10,882 nucleotides of DNA from Pseudomonadota bacterium (GTDB taxonomy: Bacteria > Pseudomonadota > Alphaproteobacteria > Rhizobiales > Devosiaceae), in contig JAEZBF010000324.1 of NCBI GenBank assembly GCA_023427545.1, positions 1-10,882 of the forward strand. The letters are read 5' to 3'. The position numbers and the translations under genes are program-made. The notes under the pieces were generated by a model. The model had not been told where the DNA came from, did no database searches, and was given only the letters and a program-made list of their open reading frames with translations. This document shows, piece after piece, positions 1-5,989 of the stretch (positions are counted from its first letter, which is position 1; the number at the start of each line of letters is the position of its first letter).

Positions 1-263
1 GTCTGCATCTGCGTCAGCTGGAACTGCAGGCCCTCGACCTGGCCGTTCAGCACGCGCAGCTGCTCCTCGAGTTGCTGGATGCGAACGGCAAGCTGGGCCG
101 CCTGCTGCTGGTTCTGGGCAACGTGAACCGGCGCTGGCGAAGCCTCGACCGGCAGGAGCGGAAGCGGGGTCAGCGAGGCGGCGAGCGCGGGAGCGCTCAG
201 CCCCAGCGCGAGCAGCGCTGGAAGCGCGAGCCGCTTGGCTTCGGAAAGGGGGTTCAGGGACAT
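1..263 (-). CDS. cpoB: Cell division coordinator CpoB (YbgF), N-terminal part; runs off the left edge
   Basis: Reading the minus strand from the ATG at 263 gives 87 codons, open to the window edge. The start MSLNPLSEAKRLALPALLAL is a signal peptide with a hydrophobic core and an A26-L27-A28 cleavage site. After a Pro/Ala linker, residues about 51-87 form a heptad-patterned coiled coil (RIQQLEEQLRVLNGQVEGL), the trimerising N-terminal segment of CpoB. The TPR domain that binds TolA would lie beyond base 1. CpoB is a periplasmic protein that couples the Tol-Pal machine to peptidoglycan synthesis during constriction (family knowledge). A GGAGA Shine-Dalgarno sits about 7 bases upstream of the ATG. 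The position just after pal matches the conserved order. A terminator separates it from pal, so it probably has its own promoter. Confidence 0.88.
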   Translation of the reverse strand, partial: MSLNPLSEAKRLALPALLALGLSAPALAASLTPLPLLPVEASPAPVHVAQNQQQAAQLAVRIQQLEEQLRVLNGQVEGLQFQLTQMQ

Positions 264-304
264 GTGGTCTCCATGTGTCTGCAGCTACCGCTGCGAGAGC
301 GGCG

Positions 305-333
305 TCCATAGCGCGCGAATTTGGTGAAATCAA
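305..333 (-). promoter_or_regulatory. Possible promoter for cpoB
   Basis: On the minus strand TTGATT (328-333) is followed after exactly 17 bases by TATGGA (305-310), about 42 bases upstream of the cpoB ATG. Both hexamers are only partial matches to the sigma70-type consensus. The main argument is context: the preceding gene, pal, ends at a strong terminator, so cpoB needs a start somewhere in 264-376. Confidence 0.25.
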
Positions 334-378
334 AGCGCGAGTGGTTGCGAGATGCCAGTGGGCCTATCTCGTGCCCCC

Positions 379-421
379 AAAAACAAAAAGCGCCGGTGCC
401 AGAGTACGCGGCACCGACGCT
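379..421 (-). terminator. Rho-independent terminator after pal
   Basis: Inverted repeat CGGTGCC (394-400) / GGCACCG (410-416) is extended by AGCG (389-392) / CGCT (418-421) across one mismatch, with a 9-base loop. On the minus strand the hairpin is followed directly by TTTTTGTTTTT (379-389). It lies 80 bases past the pal stop, so it ends the tol-pal transcript and separates cpoB. It is the only structure I see in the 237-base gap 264-500 apart from the weak cpoB promoter candidate. Confidence 0.9.
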
Positions 422-500
422 ATTGCCTCCAGTTTCCCGGAGTAGCTGGTGGCGGAGTGAAGGAGTGGCTGCTCCCCTGCCCCGCCGCCATTAGGCGGAT

Positions 501-986
501 CTACTGGACGACCGTGACCGCGCGGCGGTTCTGGCTCCAGCAGGAAATGTCGTTGCAGATCGCGACCGGCCGTTCCTTGCCGAACGACTTGGACGTGATC
601 CGGCCCGCGTTGACGCCGCGGGCGACGAGGTAGTTGACCACCACCGTGGCGCGGCGGGCGCCCAGCGCGATATTGTACTCGCGGGTACCGCGCTCGTCGG
701 CGTGACCCTCGATGAGGATGCGGTAGTTGCCGTAGCGGTTGAGCCAGGCGGCCTGCTTGTCGAGCGTCGCCTGCGCATCGGCGGTGAGGGCCGAGGAGTC
801 CGTCTCGAAGAACACGCGGTCGCCGACTGTGACGAGGAATTCCTGCTGGCTGCCCGGCGCGCCGCCGCCCGGCCCGAGGTTGCCGACACCGGTTGCGGGT
901 GTGCGCGAGCAGGCGGCAACCGCAACGACGAGCGTTACCAGCCCGAGCGTACGCAGGATGCCAAGAATGGGCGCGATTAAACGCAT
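501..986 (-). CDS. pal: Peptidoglycan-associated lipoprotein Pal
   Basis: The protein has 161 residues, a normal length for Pal. A lipoprotein signal peptide ends in the lipobox V23-A24-A25-C26, so C26 would be lipidated and the protein anchored in the outer membrane. A Gly/Pro linker (about 33-46) leads to the OmpA-like domain (about 50-160). Its signature GHADERGTREYN (94-105), with D97 and R112 nearby, is the peptidoglycan (diaminopimelate) binding site of the family. Two cysteines near the C-terminus (ICNDISC) could form a disulfide. The ATG has a GGAG 9 bases upstream. Pal is the outer-membrane end of the Tol-Pal system and binds TolB. Here it is separated from tolB by a nucleosidase gene and a 126-base gap, so it may also have its own promoter. 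It ends at the terminator at 379-421. Confidence 0.97.
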   Translation of the reverse strand: MRLIAPILGILRTLGLVTLVVAVAACSRTPATGVGNLGPGGGAPGSQQEFLVTVGDRVFFETDSSALTADAQATLDKQAAWLNRYGNYRILIEGHADERGTREYNIALGARRATVVVNYLVARGVNAGRITSKSFGKERPVAICNDISCWSQNRRAVTVVQ

Positions 987-1056
987 CCGGTCAATCTCCT
1001 GAAGTCTTGGAATGTTGGCCCCGGTTTTACCGCCCGTTATCTTAAGGCGGCGTGTG

Positions 1057-1074
1057 TTGGATTGGTTAATCCAA
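1057..1074. promoter_or_regulatory. Perfect palindrome upstream of pal, possible operator
   Basis: TTGGATT-GGTT-AATCCAA is a perfect 7-base inverted repeat with a 4-base centre, 71 bases upstream of the pal ATG in the gap between the nucleosidase gene and pal. There is no T-run after it on either strand, so it is not a normal intrinsic terminator. A TTGACC (-35-like, minus strand, 1075-1080) abuts it, but I find no good -10 at the right spacing. Its role as a protein-binding site is an inference. Confidence 0.35.
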
Positions 1075-1112
1075 GGTCAAGACGGCTGCAATGTGGCCGG
1101 AATCCGGGCTTT

Positions 1113-1793
1113 TCATGTGTGTTGCCCGAACACAACGACCCGAGCCGAATTATTCCGTTGGCCACTCCAGCCGTCCGGCCGAGACGCGGCCTCAAGCCGG
1201 TCGACGGCATCGGCGAGCTTGACGTCGATGATGTCGAGATACTGCGTCCAGCCGGTGATGTGCCCGAGCTCTGCATCGCCGTCCGAAATGCCCCGCAATG
1301 AGATCAGTGGCACGCCGAAGCGCTGGCACGCCCGCAGCACGGCAAAGGTCTCCATGTCGACCATGTCGGTGCCGATCCGATCATAGGCGTGGACGCCGGA
1401 CACCACGTCCGCGCCAGTCGACAGCGTCGCGAGCGGAATGCCGGGCACGAATGGTCCGAGCGGCAGCTCGGCGGGCAGCTCGAGGAACGGCGTCACCCCA
1501 GGCGCAAAACCGATCGCGCTCGCGTCCATGTCGCGCCACGACACGCTCCGCGCCTGGTAGAGCCCGCACTGTTCCAGCCGGCTCGATCCGGCCGAACCCA
1601 GCGAAACCACCAGCAGCGGCAGCTGGCCCTCGACATCGAGCCGCGTCAGCCGCTCCGCCACGGCAGCCGCCGCCTCCACTGGCCCCACGCCGGTAATTGT
1701 CGGGCTGATCCGCGCCTTGAGCTCGGCCCCATACTCGAGCTCCGTCGCCATCACATAGAGAATGTCGGCGACGCCAGGTATGCGGGTGGACAC
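1113..1793 (-). CDS. mtnN: 5'-methylthioadenosine/S-adenosylhomocysteine nucleosidase
   Basis: The protein has 226 residues. It belongs to the PNP/MTA-SAH nucleosidase family, which hydrolyses methylthioadenosine and S-adenosylhomocysteine to adenine plus methylthioribose or ribosylhomocysteine in the cytoplasm (methionine salvage, methyl cycle clean-up). Visible motifs are VMATELEYG near the N-terminus, with E20 aligning to the E. coli acid/base E12; TGVGPVEAA (34-42); SLGSAGSS (64-71); STGADVVSG (125-133); VDMETFA with E148 (ribose-binding Glu); and RGISDGD with the catalytic D171. The start is GTG at 1793, because the first beta strand (ILYVMA) begins at residue 11 and the later ATG at 1751 would cut it away. 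It starts 7 bases after the tolB stop, so it is almost certainly co-transcribed with tol genes. This is an unusual place for this gene. The broader nucleosidase family is certain; exact substrate preference is inferred. Confidence 0.88.
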   Translation of the reverse strand: MSTRIPGVADILYVMATELEYGAELKARISPTITGVGPVEAAAAVAERLTRLDVEGQLPLLVVSLGSAGSSRLEQCGLYQARSVSWRDMDASAIGFAPGVTPFLELPAELPLGPFVPGIPLATLSTGADVVSGVHAYDRIGTDMVDMETFAVLRACQRFGVPLISLRGISDGDAELGHITGWTQYLDIIDVKLADAVDRLEAASRPDGWSGQRNNSARVVVFGQHT

Positions 1794-1800
1794 GCCCCGG

Positions 1801-3111
1801 TTACGTCCGCAGCGGCGACCAGCTCGGGTCGGACGCGTACGTCTCGGTCGGGATCTTCTGGTTATTGCGGCCCCAGATGTCGACCGAATAGAGCGAGGGA
1901 CCCGCGTCCCCGCCCGGATCGGAGAAGTACATGATCACCCGGCCATTGGGCGACCAGGTCGGGCCTTCGGCGTGGAAGGTCGAAACCAGGATGCGTTCGG
2001 CCGATCCGTCCGGCTTCATGATGCCGATCTGGAAATTGCCTCCGCTCTGGCGCGTGTAGGCGATGAGATCGCCCTTGGGCGACCACACCGGCGTCGAATA
2101 CGAGCCCTCACCGTAGGAAATCCGCTGCGCGCCGCCGCCGCCCGAACCCATGACGTAGAGCTGCGGATTGCCGCCACGGTCGCTCTCGAACACGATCCGG
2201 CTGCCATCGGGCGAATACGAAGGCGAGGTGTCGATAGCCGCGCCCGAGGTCAGCTGCACCGGCTGGCTCTGGCCGACCGGCAGCGCGTAGATGTTGGTCG
2301 TCCCCTGCGACTCCACAGAGAACACGATGGTCCGGCCATCCGGCGAGAACCGGGGCGAGAAGGTCATCGAGCCAAAGCTTCCCAGCCGCTGCTGCCGTCC
2401 CGACCCGAGGTCGAGCAGGTAGACCTGCGGGTTGCCGTCCTCGAAGTTGAGGTAGGTCAGCATCTGCTGAGTCGGCGAGAACCGCGGCGTCAGTGCCAGG
2501 GACTTGCCCGACGTGATGTACTGAACGTTCGCGCCGTCCTGGTCCATGATGGCGAGACGCTTGGTGCGGTTGGCTTTCGGCCCGCTCTCGGCGACATAGA
2601 CCACCTTGGTGTCGAAATAGCCGGTGTCGCCCGCCAGCGACTCGTAGATCGAGTCCGCAACGATGTGCGCAATGCGGCGCCACGAGCCAGCGTCGGTGCC
2701 GAGCTGCTTGCCGACGACCTGCGCCGCCTGCTGCGTGTCCCACACGCGCACCGCCGACTGTATGTCGCCGCCACGGTCGACCTGCCCCATGACCAGCGCG
2801 TCGACGTTGATGCCGCGCCAGGCCGCAAAGTCGGGCTGGGCGGAAACGTCACCGACCCGCTGCGGCAGGCTGGCGGGCTCGAGCGGCGCGAACAGCCCGG
2901 AGCGCTTCAGGTCGGCGCGCACGATGTCGGCGACCTCGCGGCCGAAGCTCGGGTCGGCCGAGGCGAAGTCGGGGATGGCGATCGGCAGGGGCACGAAGTT
3001 GCCGCCGGTGACGACGATCTGGACCAGCGCCATTGCCGGGCTGCTGGCTGCCGCGACGGCGGCTCCGGCCAGACCGAGCTTGAGCGCGTGGCGTCGGGTG
3101 AGAAGGGACAT
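1801..3111 (-). CDS. tolB: Tol-Pal system beta-propeller protein TolB
   Basis: The protein has 436 residues, typical for TolB. It is periplasmic and binds Pal and TolA. Residues 1-28 are a signal peptide with T5-R6-R7-H8-A9-L10-K11, a hydrophobic stretch and an A26-M27-A28 cleavage site. This resembles a twin-arginine (Tat) signal rather than the usual Sec type of TolB. The mature N-terminus (VQIVVTGGNF) is the segment that docks TolA, followed by the N-terminal domain (about 30-165) and a beta-propeller with PD40 repeats: FSPDGRTIVFS, YSPDGSRIVFESDRGG, WSPKGDLIAYT, WSPNGRVIMYFS and a final DPSWSP. GGAG lies 9 bases before the ATG. There is a 51-base gap from tolA and a 7-base gap to the nucleosidase gene. 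Confidence 0.97.
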   Translation of the reverse strand: MSLLTRRHALKLGLAGAAVAAASSPAMALVQIVVTGGNFVPLPIAIPDFASADPSFGREVADIVRADLKRSGLFAPLEPASLPQRVGDVSAQPDFAAWRGINVDALVMGQVDRGGDIQSAVRVWDTQQAAQVVGKQLGTDAGSWRRIAHIVADSIYESLAGDTGYFDTKVVYVAESGPKANRTKRLAIMDQDGANVQYITSGKSLALTPRFSPTQQMLTYLNFEDGNPQVYLLDLGSGRQQRLGSFGSMTFSPRFSPDGRTIVFSVESQGTTNIYALPVGQSQPVQLTSGAAIDTSPSYSPDGSRIVFESDRGGNPQLYVMGSGGGGAQRISYGEGSYSTPVWSPKGDLIAYTRQSGGNFQIGIMKPDGSAERILVSTFHAEGPTWSPNGRVIMYFSDPGGDAGPSLYSVDIWGRNNQKIPTETYASDPSWSPLRT

Positions 3112-3162
3112 CGGTCAGGTCTCCATTTTTCGTGGGGCGAGACCGCCCGCACGGGCTTTCGT

Positions 3163-4245
3163 CTAGAATTGAGCGGCGTTGAACAGGGCGGAAACGTCCT
3201 GTCCCGCCGCCATCGCATAAGGACCGCAGCGCATCACCGCGCGCAGCGCGGCCCGGGCATAGGCGTCCTCGATCTGGCTCGTCGGCGTGGTCATCATCTG
3301 CGGCTGGCCGACGACATTGCCGCCCGCGTCGATCGAGAACTGCAGCGTCGTCGTCGCCCCCACATCTTCGGCGCCCGCCGGGGTGTTGAGGCAGGTCTTG
3401 ATCTGAGCGACCAGCGCGTCGATCTGCGTCTGGCTCAACGTCGCCGATTGCCCGGTCGATTTGCCCAGCGTCGGCGTTCCGCCCTCACCGGTGACGGCAC
3501 CGCGCGAGCTCTCGTTGTTGATGATGTTGGCGACCTGGTCGGCATGCTTTTCGGCCTGCTGCTTCTGCTTGGCCTCGCGCGCCTTCTTCTCGTCGTCCTT
3601 CTTCTTCTGCTCGGCGGCGGCCGCGGCCTTGGCCTCGTCCTTTTTCTTCTGCTCCGCCAGCGCCTCGGCCTTGGCAGCCGCCTCCTGCTGCTTCTTGAAG
3701 GCCGCGCGCTTTTCCTCGAGCGCAGCGGTACGCACCGTCGGCTGCGGCGCTACTTCCTTGGGCGGCTGCGGGGTTTCCGGCACGGCGAGCTCAGGCGCCG
3801 GCGCGGCGGCTTCCGGCTGCGGCGGCGCCGGCGTCGGCTTGGGCGCCGGTGCCGGAGCAGGCTCTGGCGCCGGTTGCGGCTTGGGCGGCTCCGGAAGAGG
3901 AGCGGGCTCCGGCACAGGCTCTGGTTCGGGCGCGGTATTGACCGTCGGGGCCGGGCTCGGCTTGGGCGCCTCGGTCGGCTTGGGCTGGTCCTCTTCGGTA
4001 TTGCCGGTAGGCTTGGCCAGCTCGGCCGGCTTTTCGGACTCCACCACAGCAGGGGTCGGTGTCTCGACCACCTTGCTCTCCAGTGAGCCCGCCCGGATGT
4101 TCGAGAAGTCGGTGATCGGCACTAGGTCCACCGCGATCGAGTCGACGACCTCCGGCTTGAGCGGCTCCGCCGCGCCCAGGCTCAGCAACCCGAAGGCAAC
4201 GAGCAGGGCGTGGGCGGAGGCGGAAGCTGCAAAGCCGGTCCGCAT
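3163..4245 (-). CDS. tolA: Cell envelope integrity protein TolA, TonB-like
   Basis: The protein has 360 residues in four parts. A short cytoplasmic start and a single membrane anchor (about 7-26) come first. A Pro/Glu/Lys/Ala-rich stretch (about 87-170, TonB-like) follows. A Lys/Ala/Gln coiled coil (about 175-240) contains a near-duplicate EQKKKDEAK/EQKKKDDEK. The globular C-terminal domain (about 268-360, beginning SQTQIDALVAQIKTCL) has C285 and C340 placed to form a disulfide. TolA spans the periplasm, is energised by TolQR and pulls on TolB-Pal. The ATG lies 4 bases after the tolR stop, with only a weak Shine-Dalgarno, so translation is probably coupled to tolR. Identity comes from architecture and from the position between tolR and tolB, because TolA sequences diverge strongly. 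Confidence 0.93.
   Translation of the reverse strand: MRTGFAASASAHALLVAFGLLSLGAAEPLKPEVVDSIAVDLVPITDFSNIRAGSLESKVVETPTPAVVESEKPAELAKPTGNTEEDQPKPTEAPKPSPAPTVNTAPEPEPVPEPAPLPEPPKPQPAPEPAPAPAPKPTPAPPQPEAAAPAPELAVPETPQPPKEVAPQPTVRTAALEEKRAAFKKQQEAAAKAEALAEQKKKDEAKAAAAAEQKKKDDEKKAREAKQKQQAEKHADQVANIINNESSRGAVTGEGGTPTLGKSTGQSATLSQTQIDALVAQIKTCLNTPAGAEDVGATTTLQFSIDAGGNVVGQPQMMTTPTSQIEDAYARAALRAVMRCGPYAMAAGQDVSALFNAAQF
3736..3987 (-). repeat. Low-complexity Pro/Glu/Ala-coding tract inside tolA
   Basis: These codons specify residues 87-170 of TolA as irregular PEP/PAP/PKP units. The DNA is correspondingly repetitive (ggctccgg, ggcgccgg, ggcttgggcg variants). It produces long open frames on the opposite strand that are not genes. 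Such tracts are prone to length change by slippage. Confidence 0.7.
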
Positions 4246-4249
4246 CGCT

Positions 4250-4702
4250 CTACCGGACCTGTTCTTGTTCCGTGATCAGCCCGATCCGGGCGTATCCGGC
4301 GGCCGAGAGCACACCCATCACCCGCATCACGGTGCCGTAGTCCGCCGTCTGGTCGCCGCGGACATAAATCCTTTCCTCGGGCCCGGCCGGCGCGATCTCG
4401 GCGATGCGCGTAGCGAGATCCTCGAGCGCCACGGCATTGTCGAGCAGGTAGACCTGCCCGTCGGGCGTGACGGTCACGGTCACCGGCTTGCTCTCGGTGT
4501 TCATCTCCTTGGCCTGCGTCTGCGGCAGGTCGATCGGCACGCCGACGGTCAGCAGCGGCGCCGCGACCATGAAGACGATCAGCAGCACCAGCATGACGTC
4601 GACCATGGGGGTGACGTTGATGTCGGCCATCGGCCGCTTGCCGCCACCGCGGCGCCGGCGGCGCTTGCCCCCTCCCCCCGATGCCGCAACCGACATCGCC
4701 AT
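4250..4702 (-). CDS. tolR: Protein TolR (ExbD/TolR family)
   Basis: The protein has 150 residues. An Arg/Gly-rich cytoplasmic N-terminus (KRRRRRGGGKR, 13-23) precedes the family signature MADINVTPMVDVMLVLLIVF (25-44), a single transmembrane helix with the conserved proton-path aspartate D35. The periplasmic domain (about 60-150) carries the usual pattern VTVTPDGQVYL and YVRGDQTADYG. TolR works with TolQ as the proton-driven stator that powers TolA. Its ATG shares one base with the tolQ stop (TAATG), and the tolA ATG follows its stop by 4 bases, so the three are translated as a unit. A second ATG two codons downstream (4696) is a possible alternative start. Confidence 0.97.
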   Translation of the reverse strand: MAMSVAASGGGGKRRRRRGGGKRPMADINVTPMVDVMLVLLIVFMVAAPLLTVGVPIDLPQTQAKEMNTESKPVTVTVTPDGQVYLLDNAVALEDLATRIAEIAPAGPEERIYVRGDQTADYGTVMRVMGVLSAAGYARIGLITEQEQVR

Positions 4703-5415
4703 TACGCGCCACCCCGGGCTTCGAGCTGGCGGGAAAGGATGGTCGAGAACTCGTCGGCGAAGCTTTCGAGCCGCGCCACCAGCTTGTTGGAGTCGGTCGA
4801 GAGCTTGTTATAGGCGATCAGCGCCGGAATGGCCGCAAGCAGGCCGAGGGCGGTCGCAAACAGCGCCTCGGCGATACCGGGGGCGACGACCGCGAGATTG
4901 GTGCTCTTGGACGCAGCAATCGCCTGGAACGAGTTCATGCTGCCCCATACCGTGCCAAAGAGGCCGATAAAGGGCGATGCCGAACTGACCGTGGCAAGGA
5001 AGCCGAGGCGCTTCTCCAGCCCCTCGCTCTCGCGCGAGATCGCGACGTCGAGCACCTTGTCAAGCCGCGCCTGTACGCCGAGGTGGCTGGCGGCGTTCTG
5101 CTCCAGGCTGCGGTCCCACTCCTGCATGGCCGCAACGAAAACCGTTCCGAGGCCCACGCTCGGCCGCTCCTTGACCTCTTCGTAGAGCTCCTTGAGCGAA
5201 TGGCCCGACCAGAACACCCGCTCGAAACGGTTCATCTCCCGCGTCACGCGCCCGAACAGCAGCGACTTGTCGATGATGATCGCCCAGCACCAGATAGAGG
5301 CTGCAAGCAGCCCGAGCATGACGGCCTTGACCACCCAGTCGGCAGCCCAGAAGAGCGCGAAAATCGAGAAATCGACAGGAGGTGCGCTGGCAGCAGCCCC
5401 TACAGCAGCGTCCAT
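4702..5415 (-). CDS. tolQ: Protein TolQ (MotA/TolQ/ExbB proton channel)
   Basis: With the ATG at 5415 the protein has 237 residues, the family length. The open frame extends upstream to 5643, but that extension would run into ybgC, is unlike TolQ, and AAGGA lies 6 bases before the 5415 ATG, which decides the start. Three membrane helices are visible: about 24-47 (VVKAVMLGLLAASIWCWAII), the SSASPFIGLFGTVWGSMNSF region, and the NLAVVAPGIAEALFATALGL region. A large cytoplasmic loop lies between the first two. TolQ forms the pentameric stator with TolR and drives TolA. Its stop overlaps the tolR start by one base. It is the first gene of the tol unit after a 148-base gap. Confidence 0.96.
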   Translation of the reverse strand: MDAAVGAAASAPPVDFSIFALFWAADWVVKAVMLGLLAASIWCWAIIIDKSLLFGRVTREMNRFERVFWSGHSLKELYEEVKERPSVGLGTVFVAAMQEWDRSLEQNAASHLGVQARLDKVLDVAISRESEGLEKRLGFLATVSSASPFIGLFGTVWGSMNSFQAIAASKSTNLAVVAPGIAEALFATALGLLAAIPALIAYNKLSTDSNKLVARLESFADEFSTILSRQLEARGGA

Positions 5416-5448
5416 GAATCGTCCTTCCGGTCCCGGCCAAAAGCACCG

Positions 5449-5477
5449 ATCCCAGATGCGCGGTCGATGCGGTTCAA
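5449..5477 (-). promoter_or_regulatory. Weak candidate promoter for tolQ
   Basis: TTGAAC (5472-5477, minus strand) and TGGGAT (5449-5454) are 17 bases apart. The -10 is a poor match. tolQ is preceded by 148 non-coding bases while its other junctions are tight, so a promoter here is expected. This pair is only the best I can see. Confidence 0.2.
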
Positions 5478-5499
5478 ATGGGTCAAATTCAAGACAAAT
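5475..5499. repeat. Three phased CAAAT repeats upstream of tolQ
   Basis: CAAAT occurs at 5475-5479, 5484-5488 and 5495-5499, spaced 9 and 11 bases, so all three lie roughly on one face of the helix. They sit 60-85 bases upstream of the tolQ ATG in GC-rich DNA. They could be half-sites for a regulator; no specific factor is recognised. Confidence 0.4.
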
Positions 5500-5542
5500 G
5501 GCCCCGTTTCCCGCACCTCCCGCGAGGTCGGGAGCAGCTGAG

Positions 5543-5563
5543 CCCCTTATGGTCAACAAGGGG
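5543..5563 (-). other. Hairpin directly after the ybgC stop codon
   Basis: CCCCTT (5543-5548) and AAGGGG (5558-5563) form a 6-base perfect stem with a 9-base loop. It begins at the base after the ybgC TAA (5564-5566). No T-run follows on the minus strand, so it is not a convincing intrinsic terminator. It may protect the ruvB-ybgC message end or cause a pause before tolQ. Confidence 0.35.
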
Positions 5564-5989
5564 TTAAGAAAGAGATTCCGGCGGTGGGTCAACCGCGCCA
5601 AAGCGCGCACGAATCGCCTGCGGCATGCGTGTCGGCCGCCCATCCTGCCGGATTGCGACCACCACGAGCCTCGCGGTGGTCAGGACCGTGTCTCCGCGCG
5701 AAATCGTCTGCGACAGGCTCATCCGCGCGCCGCTCAGCCCTTCGACCTCGGTCGCAACCTCGAGCAAATCGTCGATGTGCGCGGGCGCGGCGAAATCGAT
5801 GCTCATGCTGCGAACCGCGAACGCAATCCCTTCTTTCATCAGCTCGGAATGATGAACTCCGAGGCTGCGCAGGAACTCCGTACGCCCGCGCTCGAAGAAG
5901 TGCAGGTAGGCGGCGTGGTAGACGTTCCCGGAAAAATCGGTGTCCTCGTAGTACACGCGGACCGAGAGGCGGTGGAGTCGCCGGCTCAC
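5564..5989 (-). CDS. ybgC: Tol-Pal associated acyl-CoA thioesterase YbgC
   Basis: The protein has 141 residues with a single hotdog fold. The family signature RVYYEDTDFSGNVYHAAYL (11-29) includes the catalytic aspartate D18 and is followed by FFERGRTEFLRSLG. It hydrolyses acyl-CoA or acyl-ACP thioesters in the cytoplasm and is conserved next to tolQ, although its exact role in the Tol-Pal system is unsettled. The start is GTG at 5989, within a GTGA overlap with the ruvB stop (TGA 5986-5988). A GGGAG Shine-Dalgarno lies upstream inside ruvB. It is therefore co-translated with ruvB and separated by 148 bases from tolQ. Confidence 0.95.
   Translation of the reverse strand: MSRRLHRLSVRVYYEDTDFSGNVYHAAYLHFFERGRTEFLRSLGVHHSELMKEGIAFAVRSMSIDFAAPAHIDDLLEVATEVEGLSGARMSLSQTISRGDTVLTTARLVVVAIRQDGRPTRMPQAIRARFGAVDPPPESLS

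Noticed and set aside
1030..1050. CCGCC/GGCGG hairpin upstream of pal as a terminator for the nucleosidase gene
   Set aside because: The stem is short, the loop is 11 bases and no T-run follows on the minus strand.
3736..3987. A functional link between YebC (help with proline-rich translation) and the proline-rich TolA in the same window
   Set aside because: The TolA tract has mostly isolated prolines with only a few PP pairs, and proximity of several kilobases is not evidence.
1762..4086. A 774-codon open frame on the plus strand opposite tolB and tolA
   Set aside because: It lies antisense to two certain genes. Its protein is Arg/Leu/Gly-rich low complexity with no domain, and its length is explained by high GC and the repetitive tolA tract.
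3461..4813. A 450-codon plus-strand frame rich in Ser, Gly, Ala and Cys
   Set aside because: It is the reverse complement of the TolA Pro-rich and coiled-coil codons and of tolR. The apparent repeats derive from TolA.
5515..5528. ACCTC/GAGGT inverted repeat upstream of tolQ
   Set aside because: Five-base arms with a 4-base loop are common by chance in GC-rich DNA. There is no T-run and no promoter element at a fitting distance.
5416..5643. A 76-residue N-terminal extension of TolQ
   Set aside because: It overlaps ybgC, is unlike any TolQ, and the ATG at 5415 has a well-placed AAGGA and gives the family length.
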